Source: an uncultured Coriobacteriaceae bacterium
GTDB taxonomy: Bacteria > Actinomycetota > Coriobacteriia > Coriobacteriales > Eggerthellaceae
Assembly (NCBI GenBank): GCA_902768975.1
Contig: CACXMZ010000005.1
Span: forward strand, 124,001-188,000
Length of the DNA stretch: 64,000 nucleotides
Direction: 5' to 3'
Numbering within the stretch: position 1 is the first letter of the stretch; every line of letters starts with the position of its first letter. Below the pieces are notes generated by a model, which saw only the letters and a program-made list of their open reading frames with translations, searched no databases and had not been told where the DNA came from. Made by a program: the position numbers and the translations under genes. Positions 7,304 to 19,353 of this stretch are shown in pieces.

Positions 7304-8041
7304 TTAGAGGCGGTCTTTAATGATGGAACCTGCTTCAGCATCGACAATGACAGTTACGCGCGGATGCAGCTGCAGTACGCTTGCGGGAACCTGGGGCACG
7401 ACCGGGCCGGTAAAGGCGTCGGCTACAATTTGGGCCTTGTCGGCGCCGTTGGCTACAACCAGAATCTGGTCGGCCTTCATGATGGTGCCAATGCCCATGG
7501 TGTAGGCCTGGCGGGGTACTTCGTCAATGGAATCGAACAGGCGGCTGTTAGCCTGAATCGTGCTTTCGGTCAAGTCAACCACATGGGTGTCTACCGGGAA
7601 GAAGTCTGCAGGTTCGTTAAAACCAACGTGGCCATTATGGCCAAGGCCCAAAAGCTGCAGGTCGACGCCACCAGCTTGACGAATAGCAATTTCATAAGCA
7701 GCACAGGCAGCGTCAGCGTCGGGGTTGGCACCGTCGGGCACGTGGGTTTGTGCTTTGTCGATGTCGACATGGTTGAACAAGTTCTGATTCATGAAGTAGC
7801 GGTAGCTTTGGTCATGGTCGGCTTCAAGACCGCGGTATTCGTCCAAGTTGAAGCTTTGGATTTGCTTAAAGGAAATGAGCCCCGCTTCGTAGTCCTTGAC
7901 CAATTCGGCGTAGAGACCAATAGGGGTGGAGCCGGTGGCAAGACCAAGAATGCTACTGGGCTTGTTTTTAACTTGGGCGGCGATGACGTCGGCAGCTTTG
8001 CGGCTCATGTCGGCGTAGTCAGAAGCGATAATAATTTGCAT
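7304..8041 (-). CDS. nagB: Glucosamine-6-phosphate deaminase
   Basis: Protein of 245 residues, close to the usual bacterial length. It converts glucosamine-6-phosphate to fructose-6-phosphate and ammonia, linking amino-sugar and cell-wall sugar breakdown to glycolysis. Visible motifs are the phosphate-binding [10 protein letters not shown] near 34, the DEYRGL segment near 68, and the active-site stretch [14 protein letters not shown] (about 131-144) with its catalytic Asp/His/Glu context. The start has a GAAGGAG site 8 bases before the ATG. No nagA or amino-sugar transporter is adjacent, so it stands alone, divergent from the ABC-F gene. Confidence 0.96.
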   Translation of the reverse strand: MQIIIASDYADMSRKAADVIAAQVKNKPSSILGLATGSTPIGLYAELVKDYEAGLISFKQIQSFNLDEYRGLEADHDQSYRYFMNQNLFNHVDIDKAQTHVPDGANPDADAACAAYEIAIRQAGGVDLQLLGLGHNGHVGFNEPADFFPVDTHVVDLTESTIQANSRLFDSIDEVPRQAYTMGIGTIMKADQILVVANGADKAQIVADAFTGPVVPQVPASVLQLHPRVTVIVDAEAGSIIKDRL

Positions 8042-8138
8042 AAGTGTGCTCCTTCATTATTGTATGAACTTGTATGTTACTCTAGCACTCACGCGCTGCT
8101 GGCACAAATGGAGCAGTGACGTGAAACAAGGATTTACC

Positions 8139-10184
8139 GTGATAGTTCAGCTGGAGCACATATCAAAATCATATTCTGGACGCGTTTTGTTCAGCGATGC
8201 TTCATTTAAGCTTGAAGCAGGGCAGCGCCTTGCCCTCGTGGGTGCCAATGGTGCGGGCAAAACTACCTTGCTCAACATTATCGCGGGGCGCGAAGACGCC
8301 GACGAAGGCAGAGTCGTGTTTGCCAAAGGGGTAAGCGTTGGCTATTTGGAGCAAGAGGCAATTGAAATGCCCGATCGCCCCATCTTTGATGAAGTTATGT
8401 CGTCGCAGGAAGAAATACTCGAAGCTGAACATCGCCTTCGCGAATTAGAGGATTCTTTGGGTGAAAATCCAAGCGAACAGCAACTCGCTGCAGCGGGGCG
8501 CGCCCGTGACATGTTTGAAGCCATGGGTGGCTATACGCTTGAGGCGCGTGTGCGCACGGTACTCTTTGGCCTGGGCTTTGGTGAAGCCGACATGCAAGCC
8601 TTAACCTCTTCGTTTTCTGGCGGTTGGCAGATGCGCATTGCGCTGGCCAAGCTTTTGGTGCGCAGCCCCGACCTTCTTATGCTCGACGAACCGACCAATC
8701 ATCTTGACTTGGAAAGCGTAAAATGGCTCGAAAGCTTCCTGCGTTCGTACCCGGGGACGGTGGTTGTGGTAAGCCACGACCGTGTGTTTATGGACAATAT
8801 GGTCGACCGGGTAGCAGAAATCGACCTGGGGGCGATTAGTTTATATACGGGTAACTATTCAGCTTATTTGCGCCAGCGCGAACAAAAGCTTGCCCTTCTG
8901 CGCGAACAGGCCGCGAAGCAGCAGGATGAAATTGCGCACATGGAAGCATTTATTGAGCGTTTTCGCTATAAGGCCACTAAGGCTAAGCAGGTTCAGGACC
9001 GCGTTCGCAAGCTCGAAAAGATGGAGCGCATCGTCGTTCCTGAAGAAAGAAAAACCGTTCATTTCAATTTCAAACAACCACCCCGTACGGGTGAAATGGT
9101 GGTGCAATTGCAGGGCATTGCCAAGGCCTTTGGTGAAAAGACCGTGTACGATTCACTCGATTTAAGTCTTTATCGGGGCGACAAAGTTGCCCTGGTGGGC
9201 CCGAATGGGGCAGGAAAGTCGACTTTGCTCAAAATGGTTGCGGGTGTGCTTGCGCCTGATGCGGGAACCATTGAGTACGGCGTCCATGTTGAAAAGAGTT
9301 ATTTTGCGCAACATCAGCTCGACGAACTTCATCCTGGCAATACGGTTTTTGAAGAACTCGATCGCGTGGCACCCGGTTGGACTATTTCGCAGGTGCGCAC
9401 TTTGCTCGGTGCATTTTTGTTCACGGGCGACGACGTTGAAAAGCGCGTAAGCGTGCTTTCTGGTGGCGAAAAGTGCCGCTTGGCCCTTGCTAAAATGCTC
9501 GTAGCCCCCACGCCCTTGCTTTGTCTTGACGAACCGACCAATCACCTCGATATTGCGAGTGCCGACATTCTCGAACAGGCTCTTCGTCGTTTTGAAGGCA
9601 CCATTTTGCTTATTACGCACGACCGCCACCTTATTTCTTCAGTGGCTAATCGCATTGTTGAAGTAAAGGACGGTAGTGCCAAGTCTTACGATGGCGACTA
9701 CGACTACTACCTGTTCAAGACCGGACAGCTCGAAGAAAACAATTCGCCTTCGCTCAAGGAACAAGAACAGGAACCCACGCAGGTGCAACGCAGGGCTACT
9801 GCTCCTGAAAGCAGCGACCCGCATCGTAAGCCGCGCCTACGCCAAAGCGGCGACTCACTCACGGCCGAGCGGGGAAGTGCACCCAAAACCAAGGAACAAA
9901 AACGTGCAGAAGCCGAAGCCCGCAACAGGGCATATGCGGCGCTCAAGCACCACCGTAAGCGCATTGCCCAGCTCGACGAACAAATGGAGGCGGATCAGGC
10001 ACGTCTTGACGAAGTCTTGGCCCTGCTCGCGGACCCTAATTTTTATACCCAGGAAGACATGAGCAGCGACATTATTGCCGAACACGCCGAACTTAAGGCA
10101 CGAATGAAAGCGGCAGAAGAAGAATGGCTCATGTTAAATGAAGAAGTTGAAGCGGAACTTGCCCGTCAAGCCCAGCAGGATTAG
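8139..10184 (+). CDS. ABC-F family ATPase (translation factor type)
   Basis: Soluble protein of about 681 residues with two ABC domains and no membrane spans. The first has GANGAGKTT, the signature [11 protein letters not shown] and Walker [13 protein letters not shown]. The second has [21 protein letters not shown] and [12 protein letters not shown]. The linker between them is helical and basic, and a charged coiled-coil C-terminal domain follows a low-complexity stretch near 530-590. Such proteins act on the ribosome (EttA/Uup/YdiF type) or in antibiotic protection; which one is not clear. I chose the GTG at 8139 because CAAGGA precedes it and the protein then starts [12 protein letters not shown], the usual ABC-F beginning; in-frame starts at 8046 and 8121 are less likely. 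Confidence 0.9.
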   Translation: MIVQLEHISKSYSGRVLFSDASFKLEAGQRLALVGANGAGKTTLLNIIAGREDADEGRVVFAKGVSVGYLEQEAIEMPDRPIFDEVMSSQEEILEAEHRLRELEDSLGENPSEQQLAAAGRARDMFEAMGGYTLEARVRTVLFGLGFGEADMQALTSSFSGGWQMRIALAKLLVRSPDLLMLDEPTNHLDLESVKWLESFLRSYPGTVVVVSHDRVFMDNMVDRVAEIDLGAISLYTGNYSAYLRQREQKLALLREQAAKQQDEIAHMEAFIERFRYKATKAKQVQDRVRKLEKMERIVVPEERKTVHFNFKQPPRTGEMVVQLQGIAKAFGEKTVYDSLDLSLYRGDKVALVGPNGAGKSTLLKMVAGVLAPDAGTIEYGVHVEKSYFAQHQLDELHPGNTVFEELDRVAPGWTISQVRTLLGAFLFTGDDVEKRVSVLSGGEKCRLALAKMLVAPTPLLCLDEPTNHLDIASADILEQALRRFEGTILLITHDRHLISSVANRIVEVKDGSAKSYDGDYDYYLFKTGQLEENNSPSLKEQEQEPTQVQRRATAPESSDPHRKPRLRQSGDSLTAERGSAPKTKEQKRAEAEARNRAYAALKHHRKRIAQLDEQMEADQARLDEVLALLADPNFYTQEDMSSDIIAEHAELKARMKAAEEEWLMLNEEVEAELARQAQQD

Positions 10185-10200
10185 CTATACTTAACAAGTT

Positions 10201-12053
<1,853 letters not shown>

Positions 12054-12056
12054 TTC

Positions 12057-12869
12057 GTGTCGTTTCGCGTAAAGACAGAAAGCTTTGAAGGACCTTTTGA
12101 CCTGCTGCTCTATTTGGTGAGCCGTCAGAAGGTCGACATTGGTGTGGTTTCCATTGCAGAAATTACCGACCAGTACCTTGAAGAAATTGCACGGATGGAA
12201 ATCCTTGACTTGGACGTGGCGAGTGACTTTCTGCTGGTAGCTTCAACTCTGCTTGAAATAAAGGCTGCGAGTTTAATTCCAACACCTAAAGACGAATTTG
12301 ACGATGAATTCGAAGAGTTAGCTCCAAGCCAGGCGCGTGACATCTTGGTGGACCGCCTTATTGTGTACAAGCAGTTTAAGAACGCGGCAGCGGCGCTCAG
12401 CGCTCGATATATTGCTGAAGGGCGGCGCCACAGCCGTCATTTTGGGCCCGACGCGAGTTTGCTGACCTTGGTACCCGACTACCTGGAAGGTATTAGCTTA
12501 GACGCATTGGCCTATATGTGCGCGCAGGTAGCAGGCCATAAGGACCCCTTCCTGCTCGACAGCGACCATATTGCCAGTAAGCCAATTCCTGTCGAAGTAC
12601 ACGTGCGTTCTATTCATTCGCGTATTCAAAATGCCAAGCATTTGCGTTTTAGCGAACTCATTTCTTCGCAAAAGAACCCGGCCGTTATCGTGGTGACTTT
12701 TCTGGCAGTTCTTGAACTTTACAAGCGCAATATGATTTTGGTTTCACAACCAACGCCTTTTGGCGACATTGAAATGGACTATATCGAAGGTTCTGGCGCG
12801 CTCTTTTTGGACGGCGACGACGCCATAACCAGCGACGTGGCGGGAACAGAAGAAAGTGTAGGGGAGTAG
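12057..12869 (+). CDS. scpA: Segregation and condensation protein A
   Basis: Protein of 270 residues, the kleisin subunit of the SMC-ScpAB condensin-like complex. It bridges the heads of SMC and helps organise and separate chromosomes. The N-terminus FEGPFDLLLYLVSRQKVDI is the family hallmark. The middle is acidic and helical, and the C-terminal winged-helix part includes RFSELIS and VVTFLAVLELYK. The start is GTG. The gene ends directly at the start of scpB, so the two partners are made together. Confidence 0.95.
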   Translation: MSFRVKTESFEGPFDLLLYLVSRQKVDIGVVSIAEITDQYLEEIARMEILDLDVASDFLLVASTLLEIKAASLIPTPKDEFDDEFEELAPSQARDILVDRLIVYKQFKNAAAALSARYIAEGRRHSRHFGPDASLLTLVPDYLEGISLDALAYMCAQVAGHKDPFLLDSDHIASKPIPVEVHVRSIHSRIQNAKHLRFSELISSQKNPAVIVVTFLAVLELYKRNMILVSQPTPFGDIEMDYIEGSGALFLDGDDAITSDVAGTEESVGE

Positions 12870-13622
12870 ATGTTTCAAGGATTGAAGCCAGAGCAAATCC
12901 ATGGCGCGGTTGCTGCCATGCTTTTTGTAACCGACGAACCGCTTTCGACCATTACCATGGCCGACATGCTACAGGTTGAACCTTCGGAAGTCGAAATTGC
13001 CTGTGTGGACCTGCGCTCTCAGTACGAAGAAGAGGAAAGCGGTATCCAGCTTCGAGAAGTTGCTGGCGGCTGGCGTTTATGCACGCATCCTGCCTTCCAC
13101 GAACTTCTTGAAAACTACGTGCTTTCTTGGGACACGCGCAAGCTTTCCCAGGCGGCACTCGAAGTGCTTTCAATTATTGCCTACACCCAGCCAGTAACGC
13201 GCGCTGGTGTCGCAAATATTCGTGGCGTCAATTCCGACAGCTCCATTAATTCCTTGCTTGAAAAGGGTCTTATTCGCGAAGCTGGTGCTGAACAGGCACC
13301 GGGCAACCCGACTTTGTATGCCACTTCACGAGCCTTCCTTGAAAAGTTCGGTCTGCGTTCTTTGGACGACCTGCCGGACCTTGACCAATATGCGCCCGAC
13401 GAAGAGACGCGCGAATTTATCCGTGCCCGTCTTTCGGCAGCACGTGGCTTTGCCACCCTTGACCTGACCGAAGACGACCTTGAGTCTGCCCAGAACTTCG
13501 ACGCCGAAGTGCTTTCTGAACAGATGAGCGACGCCATGCAGGCCATGATGACGGAAGCGCTTACGGCAGCTGCTGGAGCGGTTGAAAAAATCGATTTCGA
13601 CGAACTCGAATTTGAGGAATAG
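12870..13622 (+). CDS. scpB: Segregation and condensation protein B
   Basis: Protein of 250 residues, the winged-helix partner that dimerises and binds ScpA in the SMC complex. Typical features are the start QIHGAVAAMLFVTDEPLS, the LREVAGGWRLCTHP strand, the LSQAALEVLSIIAYTQPVTR helix and IRGVNSDSSI. The acidic tail of about 70 residues (EDDLES, and an EEFEE-like end) is longer than in short ScpB proteins. It has no spacer after scpA and is followed 3 bases later by the pseudouridine synthase, a common gene order. Confidence 0.95.
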   Translation: MFQGLKPEQIHGAVAAMLFVTDEPLSTITMADMLQVEPSEVEIACVDLRSQYEEEESGIQLREVAGGWRLCTHPAFHELLENYVLSWDTRKLSQAALEVLSIIAYTQPVTRAGVANIRGVNSDSSINSLLEKGLIREAGAEQAPGNPTLYATSRAFLEKFGLRSLDDLPDLDQYAPDEETREFIRARLSAARGFATLDLTEDDLESAQNFDAEVLSEQMSDAMQAMMTEALTAAAGAVEKIDFDELEFEE

Positions 13623-13625
13623 GGC

Positions 13626-14408
13626 ATGGACCCTGCTCGTTTTGAACACCTTGAACCTGAGCAGGGCTCTGCTATTTACCCCATGCGTCTACAAAAATTT
13701 CTCGCCCGTGCTGGCATTGCGAGTAGGCGTGGTTCGGAAAACCTGATGACTGCTGGCCGAGTTAAAGTTAATGGCGTAGTGGTTACCGAGCTCGGCTCCA
13801 AAGTTGATCCGCTTTCAGACGTGGTTGAAGTTGATGGGCTTCAAGTTAAGTGGGGCGCAGAAGCGGTTTCCCTCATCCTCAATAAACCAGCTGGTTTTGT
13901 TACTACGATGAATGACCCACAGGGGCGCCCCTGCGTTGCCGAACTTGTTCCCACTGAAGATCATCCGGGGCTTTACCCTGTCGGGCGGCTTGACCGTGCA
14001 ACGCGCGGCCTTCTGTTATTTACGACCGACGGCGAATTAGGTCATGGCCTCTTGCATCCAAGCCACCACGTGCATAAAACTTACCTTGCACGTGTTTCGG
14101 GCGTACCAACAGATTCAGACATTAGTGCACTTTCCAACGGTATTGAACTCGACGACGGCATGACGGCTCCCGCTGAGGTTGCCCTTGAAGAAACAGATGG
14201 ACAGACGAGCCTCCTGCGCTTAACCATTCATGAAGGGCGTTATCGTCAGGTTCGGCGTATGTGCGGTGCTATTCATCATGAATGCCTCGACCTTCAGCGT
14301 ATTAGTTTTGGCCCTTTGACCTTGGAAAACGTGAACGAAGGCCAATGGCGTTATTTGACCGAAAAAGAGAATGAAGCACTTCAGTATGCAGTTGGAAAAC
14401 AATGCTAG
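13626..14408 (+). CDS. rluB: RluB-type 23S rRNA pseudouridine synthase
   Basis: Protein of 260 residues. An S4 RNA-binding domain comes first (MRLQKFLARAGIASRRGSE, about 20-38). The catalytic domain has GRLDRATRGLLLFT, whose Asp is the nucleophile, and a later EGRYRQVRRMCGAI stretch typical of the RsuA/RluB/E/F group. It should isomerise a uridine in 23S rRNA; RluB is inferred from linkage to scpAB. A second possible start is the ATG at 13683, which would give the more usual N-terminus; the ATG at 13626 fits the 3-base spacing after scpB. Confidence 0.88.
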   Translation: MDPARFEHLEPEQGSAIYPMRLQKFLARAGIASRRGSENLMTAGRVKVNGVVVTELGSKVDPLSDVVEVDGLQVKWGAEAVSLILNKPAGFVTTMNDPQGRPCVAELVPTEDHPGLYPVGRLDRATRGLLLFTTDGELGHGLLHPSHHVHKTYLARVSGVPTDSDISALSNGIELDDGMTAPAEVALEETDGQTSLLRLTIHEGRYRQVRRMCGAIHHECLDLQRISFGPLTLENVNEGQWRYLTEKENEALQYAVGKQC

Positions 14409-14453
14409 AATGATAGATAGCTTACGTATTGCCATGAATTTAAGGAGTAGGGC

Positions 14454-15782
14454 ATGGCTGCAAAAATCGAGAAAACGCTCATTGAACCATTAGATGCTCC
14501 CTTTGACGGGTCGACTCACGTACAAGGAGACAAATCAATTTCACATCGCGCTGTCCTGTTTTCAGCCATGGCTGAAGGCACCTCTCGCGTTTCTGGCGTT
14601 CTCGACAATGAAGACGTGCGCTCCACCATTGAAGCCATCCAAGAACTTGGTGCCACCGTTTCTTTAGAAAAGCAACTCGACGGGAGCCTAGCGGGTGGCA
14701 TTACCGGTTGGGGCAAAGAAGGTCCCACGCAGCCCAAGGGTCCCATCAATTGCGGTAATTCTGGTACCACGGCGCGTCTTCTTATGGGCGCCTTGGCTCC
14801 ATGGCCTATTACCGTTGAAATTACGGGCGACGCTTCGCTCTGTAAGCGCCCCATGCGCCGCATTACCGCTCCGCTTATGAAGATGGGCGTTCATTTCGAC
14901 CCAGCTGGTGCCGAAACCCTTCCTATTACTGAAACGGGTGACGAAAAACTCAAGGCTATTGTCTACGACGCACCCATGTCTTCTGCTCAGCTAAAGACAG
15001 CAGTCCTTTTGGCCGGTTTGGGCGCGAAAGGCACGACGACTCTTAATGAGCCTTCACCTTCGCGCAACCACACGGAACTCATGCTTCCTGAATATGGCGT
15101 AACAACAACAGCAGCGGAACGTACTGCTTCGGTAAAGGGCCCCTTCACCTTACAAGCGTGTGAGGTACAGGTTCCGGGCGATCCGTCCAGTGCTGCATTC
15201 TTTATTTGCGCAGCACTTTTAAAGCCGGGTAGCTCTATTCAAGTTGAAGACGTGAGCCTCAATACCGCGCGCATTGGCTTTGTGCGTACCCTTGAACGCA
15301 TGGGTGCCGACATTAGTATTTCGCGCGAAGGCCAGGCAGGGAAGGAGCCTTACGGCATTATTTCTGCTTGCTACACATCTAGTTTGCGTGGCTGCGAAAT
15401 TCCTGCCGACAAAATTCCGAGCCTTGTAGACGAAGTCCCGGTACTTTCACTGGTGGCTGCTCGGGCTCTTGGAATCACCGTATTTAGGCAAGTGAGTGGT
15501 CTTCGCTTAAAGGAAACCGACCGTATTGCCGCCATCATGGAAGGCCTGGGTGTACTGGGCGTAGATTCGTGGATGGACGGCGACGACCTCTTTATTGAAG
15601 GCCAACCCGACCTTGTTATACCTGAAGGGGTAGAACTCGACGCCAAGAAAGACCACCGTATGGCTATGACCTGGGCCCTTGCGGGACTGTGCGGCAAGGC
15701 GCCCATCACGGTAAGCAATTTTGACTCGGTCAAAGTTGACCTCCCTTATTTCCTCGAAACTTTGGCAAGGATGACGCGATGA
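14454..15782 (+). CDS. aroA: 3-phosphoshikimate 1-carboxyvinyltransferase (EPSP synthase)
   Basis: Protein of 442 residues that joins shikimate-3-phosphate and phosphoenolpyruvate, the sixth step of the chorismate pathway. Visible motifs are GDKSISHRAV near 25, the substrate-binding GNSGTTARLLMG near 102, the KRPM segment, and the C-terminal RLKETDRI and DHRMAMTWA. It has a strong AAGGAG site. A TAGAAT box at about 14406 could provide its own promoter. It overlaps cmk by 4 bases. Other shikimate genes are not in the window. Confidence 0.96.
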   Translation: MAAKIEKTLIEPLDAPFDGSTHVQGDKSISHRAVLFSAMAEGTSRVSGVLDNEDVRSTIEAIQELGATVSLEKQLDGSLAGGITGWGKEGPTQPKGPINCGNSGTTARLLMGALAPWPITVEITGDASLCKRPMRRITAPLMKMGVHFDPAGAETLPITETGDEKLKAIVYDAPMSSAQLKTAVLLAGLGAKGTTTLNEPSPSRNHTELMLPEYGVTTTAAERTASVKGPFTLQACEVQVPGDPSSAAFFICAALLKPGSSIQVEDVSLNTARIGFVRTLERMGADISISREGQAGKEPYGIISACYTSSLRGCEIPADKIPSLVDEVPVLSLVAARALGITVFRQVSGLRLKETDRIAAIMEGLGVLGVDSWMDGDDLFIEGQPDLVIPEGVELDAKKDHRMAMTWALAGLCGKAPITVSNFDSVKVDLPYFLETLARMTR

Positions 15783-16453
15783 TTATTGCAATTGACGGGC
15801 CTTCTGGCGCAGGGAAGTCTACGGTAGCTAAGTCGGTTGCAAAGCGCCTTGGCTTTTCCTGCCTGGACACGGGTGCCATGTACAGAGCTGTTGCCTGGCA
15901 GGCGATACAAAACGGCGTCGACTTGGAAGACGCAGACGCCTTGGGCAAGATTGCCGAAGAATATCCCATTGAATTCGGAACGGTACCGGGTGACCCTTCA
16001 CCACGGTCGGTTTCTATCGGTGGGGTAGATGTTACTCAGGCTATTCGTACCGCTGAAATCGACAAAGCCGTAAGCCCCGTTTCTGCCACTCCTTCCGTTC
16101 GTGAAGCCCTGGTGCGCCAGCAGCAACGCATTGGTGCGGCAGGAAACTATGTGGTTGACGGGCGCGACATTGGTACCGTGGTATTTCCTGGTGCCGAAGT
16201 GAAGGTATTTCTCACCGCGAGTGCTGAGGAACGCGCTCATAGGCGTGTACGTCAAAACGCTGACCGTGGTGTAGGCTCCATTGACTATGAAGAAGTCTTA
16301 GCAGACATTCGTCGCCGCGACGAATACGATTCTTCACGCGCTATGTCCCCCTTAAAGCCTGCCGAAAATGCGGTTCACATTGACTCCACGTCAAGCTATA
16401 TCGAAGAAGTCATTGACACTATTTGTAAGCTCGCTGAAGAAAAGGGCTGCTAA
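15779..16453 (+). CDS. cmk: Cytidylate kinase
   Basis: Protein of 224 residues that phosphorylates CMP and dCMP using ATP. The Walker A loop AIDGPSGAGKST is at residues 3-14, followed by the CMP-binding DTGAMYRAVAW (about 30-40), GRDIGTVVFP (about 129) and the lid RRDEYDSSRAMSPL. It overlaps aroA by 4 bases and is 3 bases from plsC. The aroA-cmk-plsC-ispH order is common in Gram-positive and actinobacterial genomes. Confidence 0.96.
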   Translation: MIIAIDGPSGAGKSTVAKSVAKRLGFSCLDTGAMYRAVAWQAIQNGVDLEDADALGKIAEEYPIEFGTVPGDPSPRSVSIGGVDVTQAIRTAEIDKAVSPVSATPSVREALVRQQQRIGAAGNYVVDGRDIGTVVFPGAEVKVFLTASAEERAHRRVRQNADRGVGSIDYEEVLADIRRRDEYDSSRAMSPLKPAENAVHIDSTSSYIEEVIDTICKLAEEKGC

Positions 16454-16456
16454 GCC

Positions 16457-17284
16457 ATGTTTCTTTCGCGCGAGGAAATGTTTGACCGTTCCTTGGGCGG
16501 TATAAACCGTGAACACGAAATGACGCATTGGTGCGGCAACATTATTTATGTTGTAGTTAATGCCATTTTGAAGCTGTGCTTTCGCTATTCCGTTACCAAT
16601 CTTGAAATTGTTCGATCCTTTATGGGTAAGCGCGGGGCCATTATCGCTTCAAATCATACGTCCTACTTAGACGTTGCCTTTTTGTGGTGTGCCATTCGTC
16701 CGAGTCAGTGGGTGCGTCTTATAGCGCGTGAAAACCTCTTCGATACCTGTGGTGGTTTTGGCGGGCAGCTCATTGCGCGCGTGGGAGCTTTTCCCATTAA
16801 GCGCGACTCCGCAGACCGCACCGCCCTCAAGCGCGCTGCACGCATGTTGAAAAATGGGGAACTGGTGGGTATTTTTCCTGAAGGTACGCGTCGTGGAAAA
16901 GGTTCGAAGGAGTCTGAACTACATGCGGGTGTTGCCCTTATAGCTAAGATGGGCAAAGCGCCTATTATTCCTGCCACCATACGCGATGCAGAAAACATTA
17001 AGCGCAAAGGCCAGATGCTGCGTTTCCCCAAGGTCTCTATTGAATTTGGTGCACCGGTTTATTTGGAAGACTTTGAAGAGCTACCCAAGGCCGACCGCCT
17101 TGATGCTTGCAGTTGGTTTGTTATGCGCGAATGCTTTGCGCTTTCACAGCGCATTCCTGCATCCGAAGTCGACATGGGCGCTTTATTCCCGCACGCCAAA
17201 GACTATAGCGCCGTAGTCGACGCGCTTCCTATGACCATGCGTTCCCAGTCAGCGGAAGGTATACTAGGGCCTGGTGGTGAATAA
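16457..17284 (+). CDS. plsC: 1-acyl-sn-glycerol-3-phosphate acyltransferase
   Basis: Protein of 275 residues that adds the second fatty acid to make phosphatidic acid at the membrane. The HX4D catalytic motif is SNHTSYLDV near 63-71, the glycerol-phosphate-binding motif is FPEGTRRG near 140, and a hydrophobic stretch lies at about 30-45. The C-terminal 60 residues beyond the usual fold have no motif I know. It overlaps ispH by one base. Together with plsY and gpsA further on, the window covers much of the route to phosphatidic acid. Confidence 0.92.
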   Translation: MFLSREEMFDRSLGGINREHEMTHWCGNIIYVVVNAILKLCFRYSVTNLEIVRSFMGKRGAIIASNHTSYLDVAFLWCAIRPSQWVRLIARENLFDTCGGFGGQLIARVGAFPIKRDSADRTALKRAARMLKNGELVGIFPEGTRRGKGSKESELHAGVALIAKMGKAPIIPATIRDAENIKRKGQMLRFPKVSIEFGAPVYLEDFEELPKADRLDACSWFVMRECFALSQRIPASEVDMGALFPHAKDYSAVVDALPMTMRSQSAEGILGPGGE

Positions 17285-18120
17285 TGAACGTAGTGGTAGC
17301 CGAACACTCTGGAGTCTGTTATGGGGTAAAACGAGCCCTTGACCTTGCCTATGATGCGGCCGCCCAATACGATTCTATTCAGACCCTCGGCCCCCTTATT
17401 CATAACCCCCAGGTTGTTCAAGAGCTTGCTGAACGTGGCCTTGGGCTTGCTGAAGATGTTTCAAACATTCAAGCGCGTACCGTTGTTATTCGCAGCCATG
17501 GTGTGACGCCTGAAGTTCTTGATGCTCTTGAAGAACAAAAGCTTGAAGTAATTGATGCCACCTGCCCCCATGTTTTGCGGGCGCAGCGTGCGGCCCATGA
17601 CTTGTCTGCTCAGGGTTTTACGGTTTTGGTTGTTGGTGAAGCTGACCATCCTGAAGTTCAGGGGCTTTTAGCCTGGGGAAAGCGCGGGGGAGGTACGGTT
17701 TATTGTGTTTCGAGTCCGAGCGACCTACCGTCCACCTTACAAGAACCCCTTGGCATCGTTGTTCAGACGACTCAAACACGGGAATTGCTCCAAAGTATTT
17801 TGGATGCCCTCGATGCGCGTGGTTTGAACTACGAATTGCGTGACACTATTTGCTCTGCGACAAACGAAAGGCAAAAAGCGGCTGCGGACTTGGCGCAAAA
17901 TGTAGATGCTATGGTGGTCGTTGGGGGCAAGAATTCATCAAATACCACTCATTTAGCGGACATTTGTGCCCAGTACTGTAATAAAGTCTTCCATGTTGAA
18001 ATGCCATCTGAACTGGTAAAACAAGACTTTGAAGGCATTGAAACCGTCGGTCTTACGGCGGGGGCTTCCACGCCCGATTCGCAAATAAATGCAGTTGTAG
18101 ATTGTTTGCGCTCTTGGTAA
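17284..18120 (+). CDS. ispH: 4-hydroxy-3-methylbut-2-enyl diphosphate reductase
   Basis: Protein of 278 residues, the last enzyme of the MEP isoprenoid pathway, making IPP and DMAPP with a 4Fe-4S cluster. The three cluster cysteines are visible at Cys12 (SGVCYGVKRA), Cys94 (DATCPHVL) and Cys190 (DTICSATNERQ). It also has the SHGV and NSSNTTHL substrate motifs. It is not fused to ribosomal protein S1, unlike some relatives. It is the last gene of the aroA-cmk-plsC-ispH run. Confidence 0.96.
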   Translation: MNVVVAEHSGVCYGVKRALDLAYDAAAQYDSIQTLGPLIHNPQVVQELAERGLGLAEDVSNIQARTVVIRSHGVTPEVLDALEEQKLEVIDATCPHVLRAQRAAHDLSAQGFTVLVVGEADHPEVQGLLAWGKRGGGTVYCVSSPSDLPSTLQEPLGIVVQTTQTRELLQSILDALDARGLNYELRDTICSATNERQKAAADLAQNVDAMVVVGGKNSSNTTHLADICAQYCNKVFHVEMPSELVKQDFEGIETVGLTAGASTPDSQINAVVDCLRSW

Positions 18121-18209
18121 CAATTCGCATAAAGAGTTCGTTCGCGCTACTATACAGAGACGGCTTTATGCCAGAATACACAAAAAACGGGCTATAAACG
18201 GAGTTGAAT

Positions 18210-19346
18210 TTGAGTTCATTTGTTTACAGAGCGCGCTTATTTGGGGCACTCGCTGCAGTGTTTCTTATGTGCGTGTTTTTCCTTTCTTCACCATCTTTTG
18301 CATATTCAGTAACTTCTGAAGAGCTCTTTGCTGAAGCTGAAAGCATCATGCAGGAAATCGACGTCTTGCAAACGAGCATTAACGAAGAAACCGAACGTTA
18401 CGAGGCGGCACTCGCAGACCGCGACCAGGCGCTTTCTTCCGCAAAAGCTGCCCAGAAGCGTATTGAAGAAGAACAGGAGCGCATGGACCTCTTCCAGGAA
18501 GAGCTCGCGCTCATCATGACCGATATGTATAAGTCGGGCGGCGCCTCTTCGTTTTTAGACGTCATGCTTGACTCGGTTTCGTTTGAAGAATTCCTCACGA
18601 AATGGGACTCTCTTTCTGCTTACTCGAACCAAGGTGCCGACCTTGTACGTAATGCCCGCGCCGCCAAGCAGGCACAAGAGGCTGCCAAAAAAGACTATGA
18701 GCAGCAAATGGATGTAGCTTCCAAGAAGATGGAAGAAGCGGAAAACACCAAGAAGGGCATTGAAGAAAAGCAAGAGGCTCTTCGTGTTGAAGCTGAAAAG
18801 ATTAGCGAAGAAGCTGCTGAACTGCAGGCGCAGGAAGAACTTGAGCGCGAAGCCGCGCGTCAGGCCGCTGCAGCTGCCGAAGCCTTGCAAAGGGCCCAGC
18901 AGCAACAGCTCACCACAGGTGGTTCGGACTATTCGGGCGAAACCATAGTGCCTGTTTCCGGTTTGCTGCAACATCCTCTTCCATCGGGCGCTTATTCGAG
19001 CGGTTTTGGCTGGCGCGACCTCGACGGTGGGACCTTCCATAAAGGCCTTGACCTAGCTGCTTCTGAAGGTACTCCGTATTACGCGGCTGCCGCTGGCACG
19101 GTTGTTTATGCTACCAACGACGGCTCTTATAACGGTGGTGCTGGCAATTGGGTTGTTATTGCCCACGGTAATGGTTTGGTTACGAAATATATGCACTCTT
19201 CGGCCGTCTACGTTAAGGTGGGCGACGTTGTTGAACGTGGACAGACTATTGGTGCAGTTGGCAATACGGGTCATAGCTATGGTGCCCACCTTCATTTCCA
19301 AGTTGAATCGAACGGCGTGGCGGTAGACCCCACCTTATTCATTTAG
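18210..19346 (+). CDS. EnvC-like coiled-coil LytM/M23 peptidase
   Basis: Exported protein of about 378 residues. It has a signal-like hydrophobic segment at about 9-31, a long coiled coil rich in Glu, Ala and Lys (about 35-230), and a complete LytM domain at the end. The metal ligands are intact: HKGLDLA near 275 and HLHFQVE near 358. It probably cuts peptidoglycan cross-bridges or activates an amidase during division, as EnvC-like and actinobacterial M23 proteins do. I chose the TTG at 18210 because GGAG ends 6 bases before it; the TTG at 18204 would touch that site. In contrast to the LytM protein at 5990, this one looks catalytically competent. Confidence 0.88.
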   Translation: MSSFVYRARLFGALAAVFLMCVFFLSSPSFAYSVTSEELFAEAESIMQEIDVLQTSINEETERYEAALADRDQALSSAKAAQKRIEEEQERMDLFQEELALIMTDMYKSGGASSFLDVMLDSVSFEEFLTKWDSLSAYSNQGADLVRNARAAKQAQEAAKKDYEQQMDVASKKMEEAENTKKGIEEKQEALRVEAEKISEEAAELQAQEELEREAARQAAAAAEALQRAQQQQLTTGGSDYSGETIVPVSGLLQHPLPSGAYSSGFGWRDLDGGTFHKGLDLAASEGTPYYAAAAGTVVYATNDGSYNGGAGNWVVIAHGNGLVTKYMHSSAVYVKVGDVVERGQTIGAVGNTGHSYGAHLHFQVESNGVAVDPTLFI

Positions 19347-19353
19347 GTTACTT

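Noticed and set aside
7292-8119. 275-residue open frame on the plus strand
   Set aside because: It lies wholly antisense to nagB, which has full catalytic motifs and a ribosome site. It shows no domain and reflects the codon bias of the real gene.
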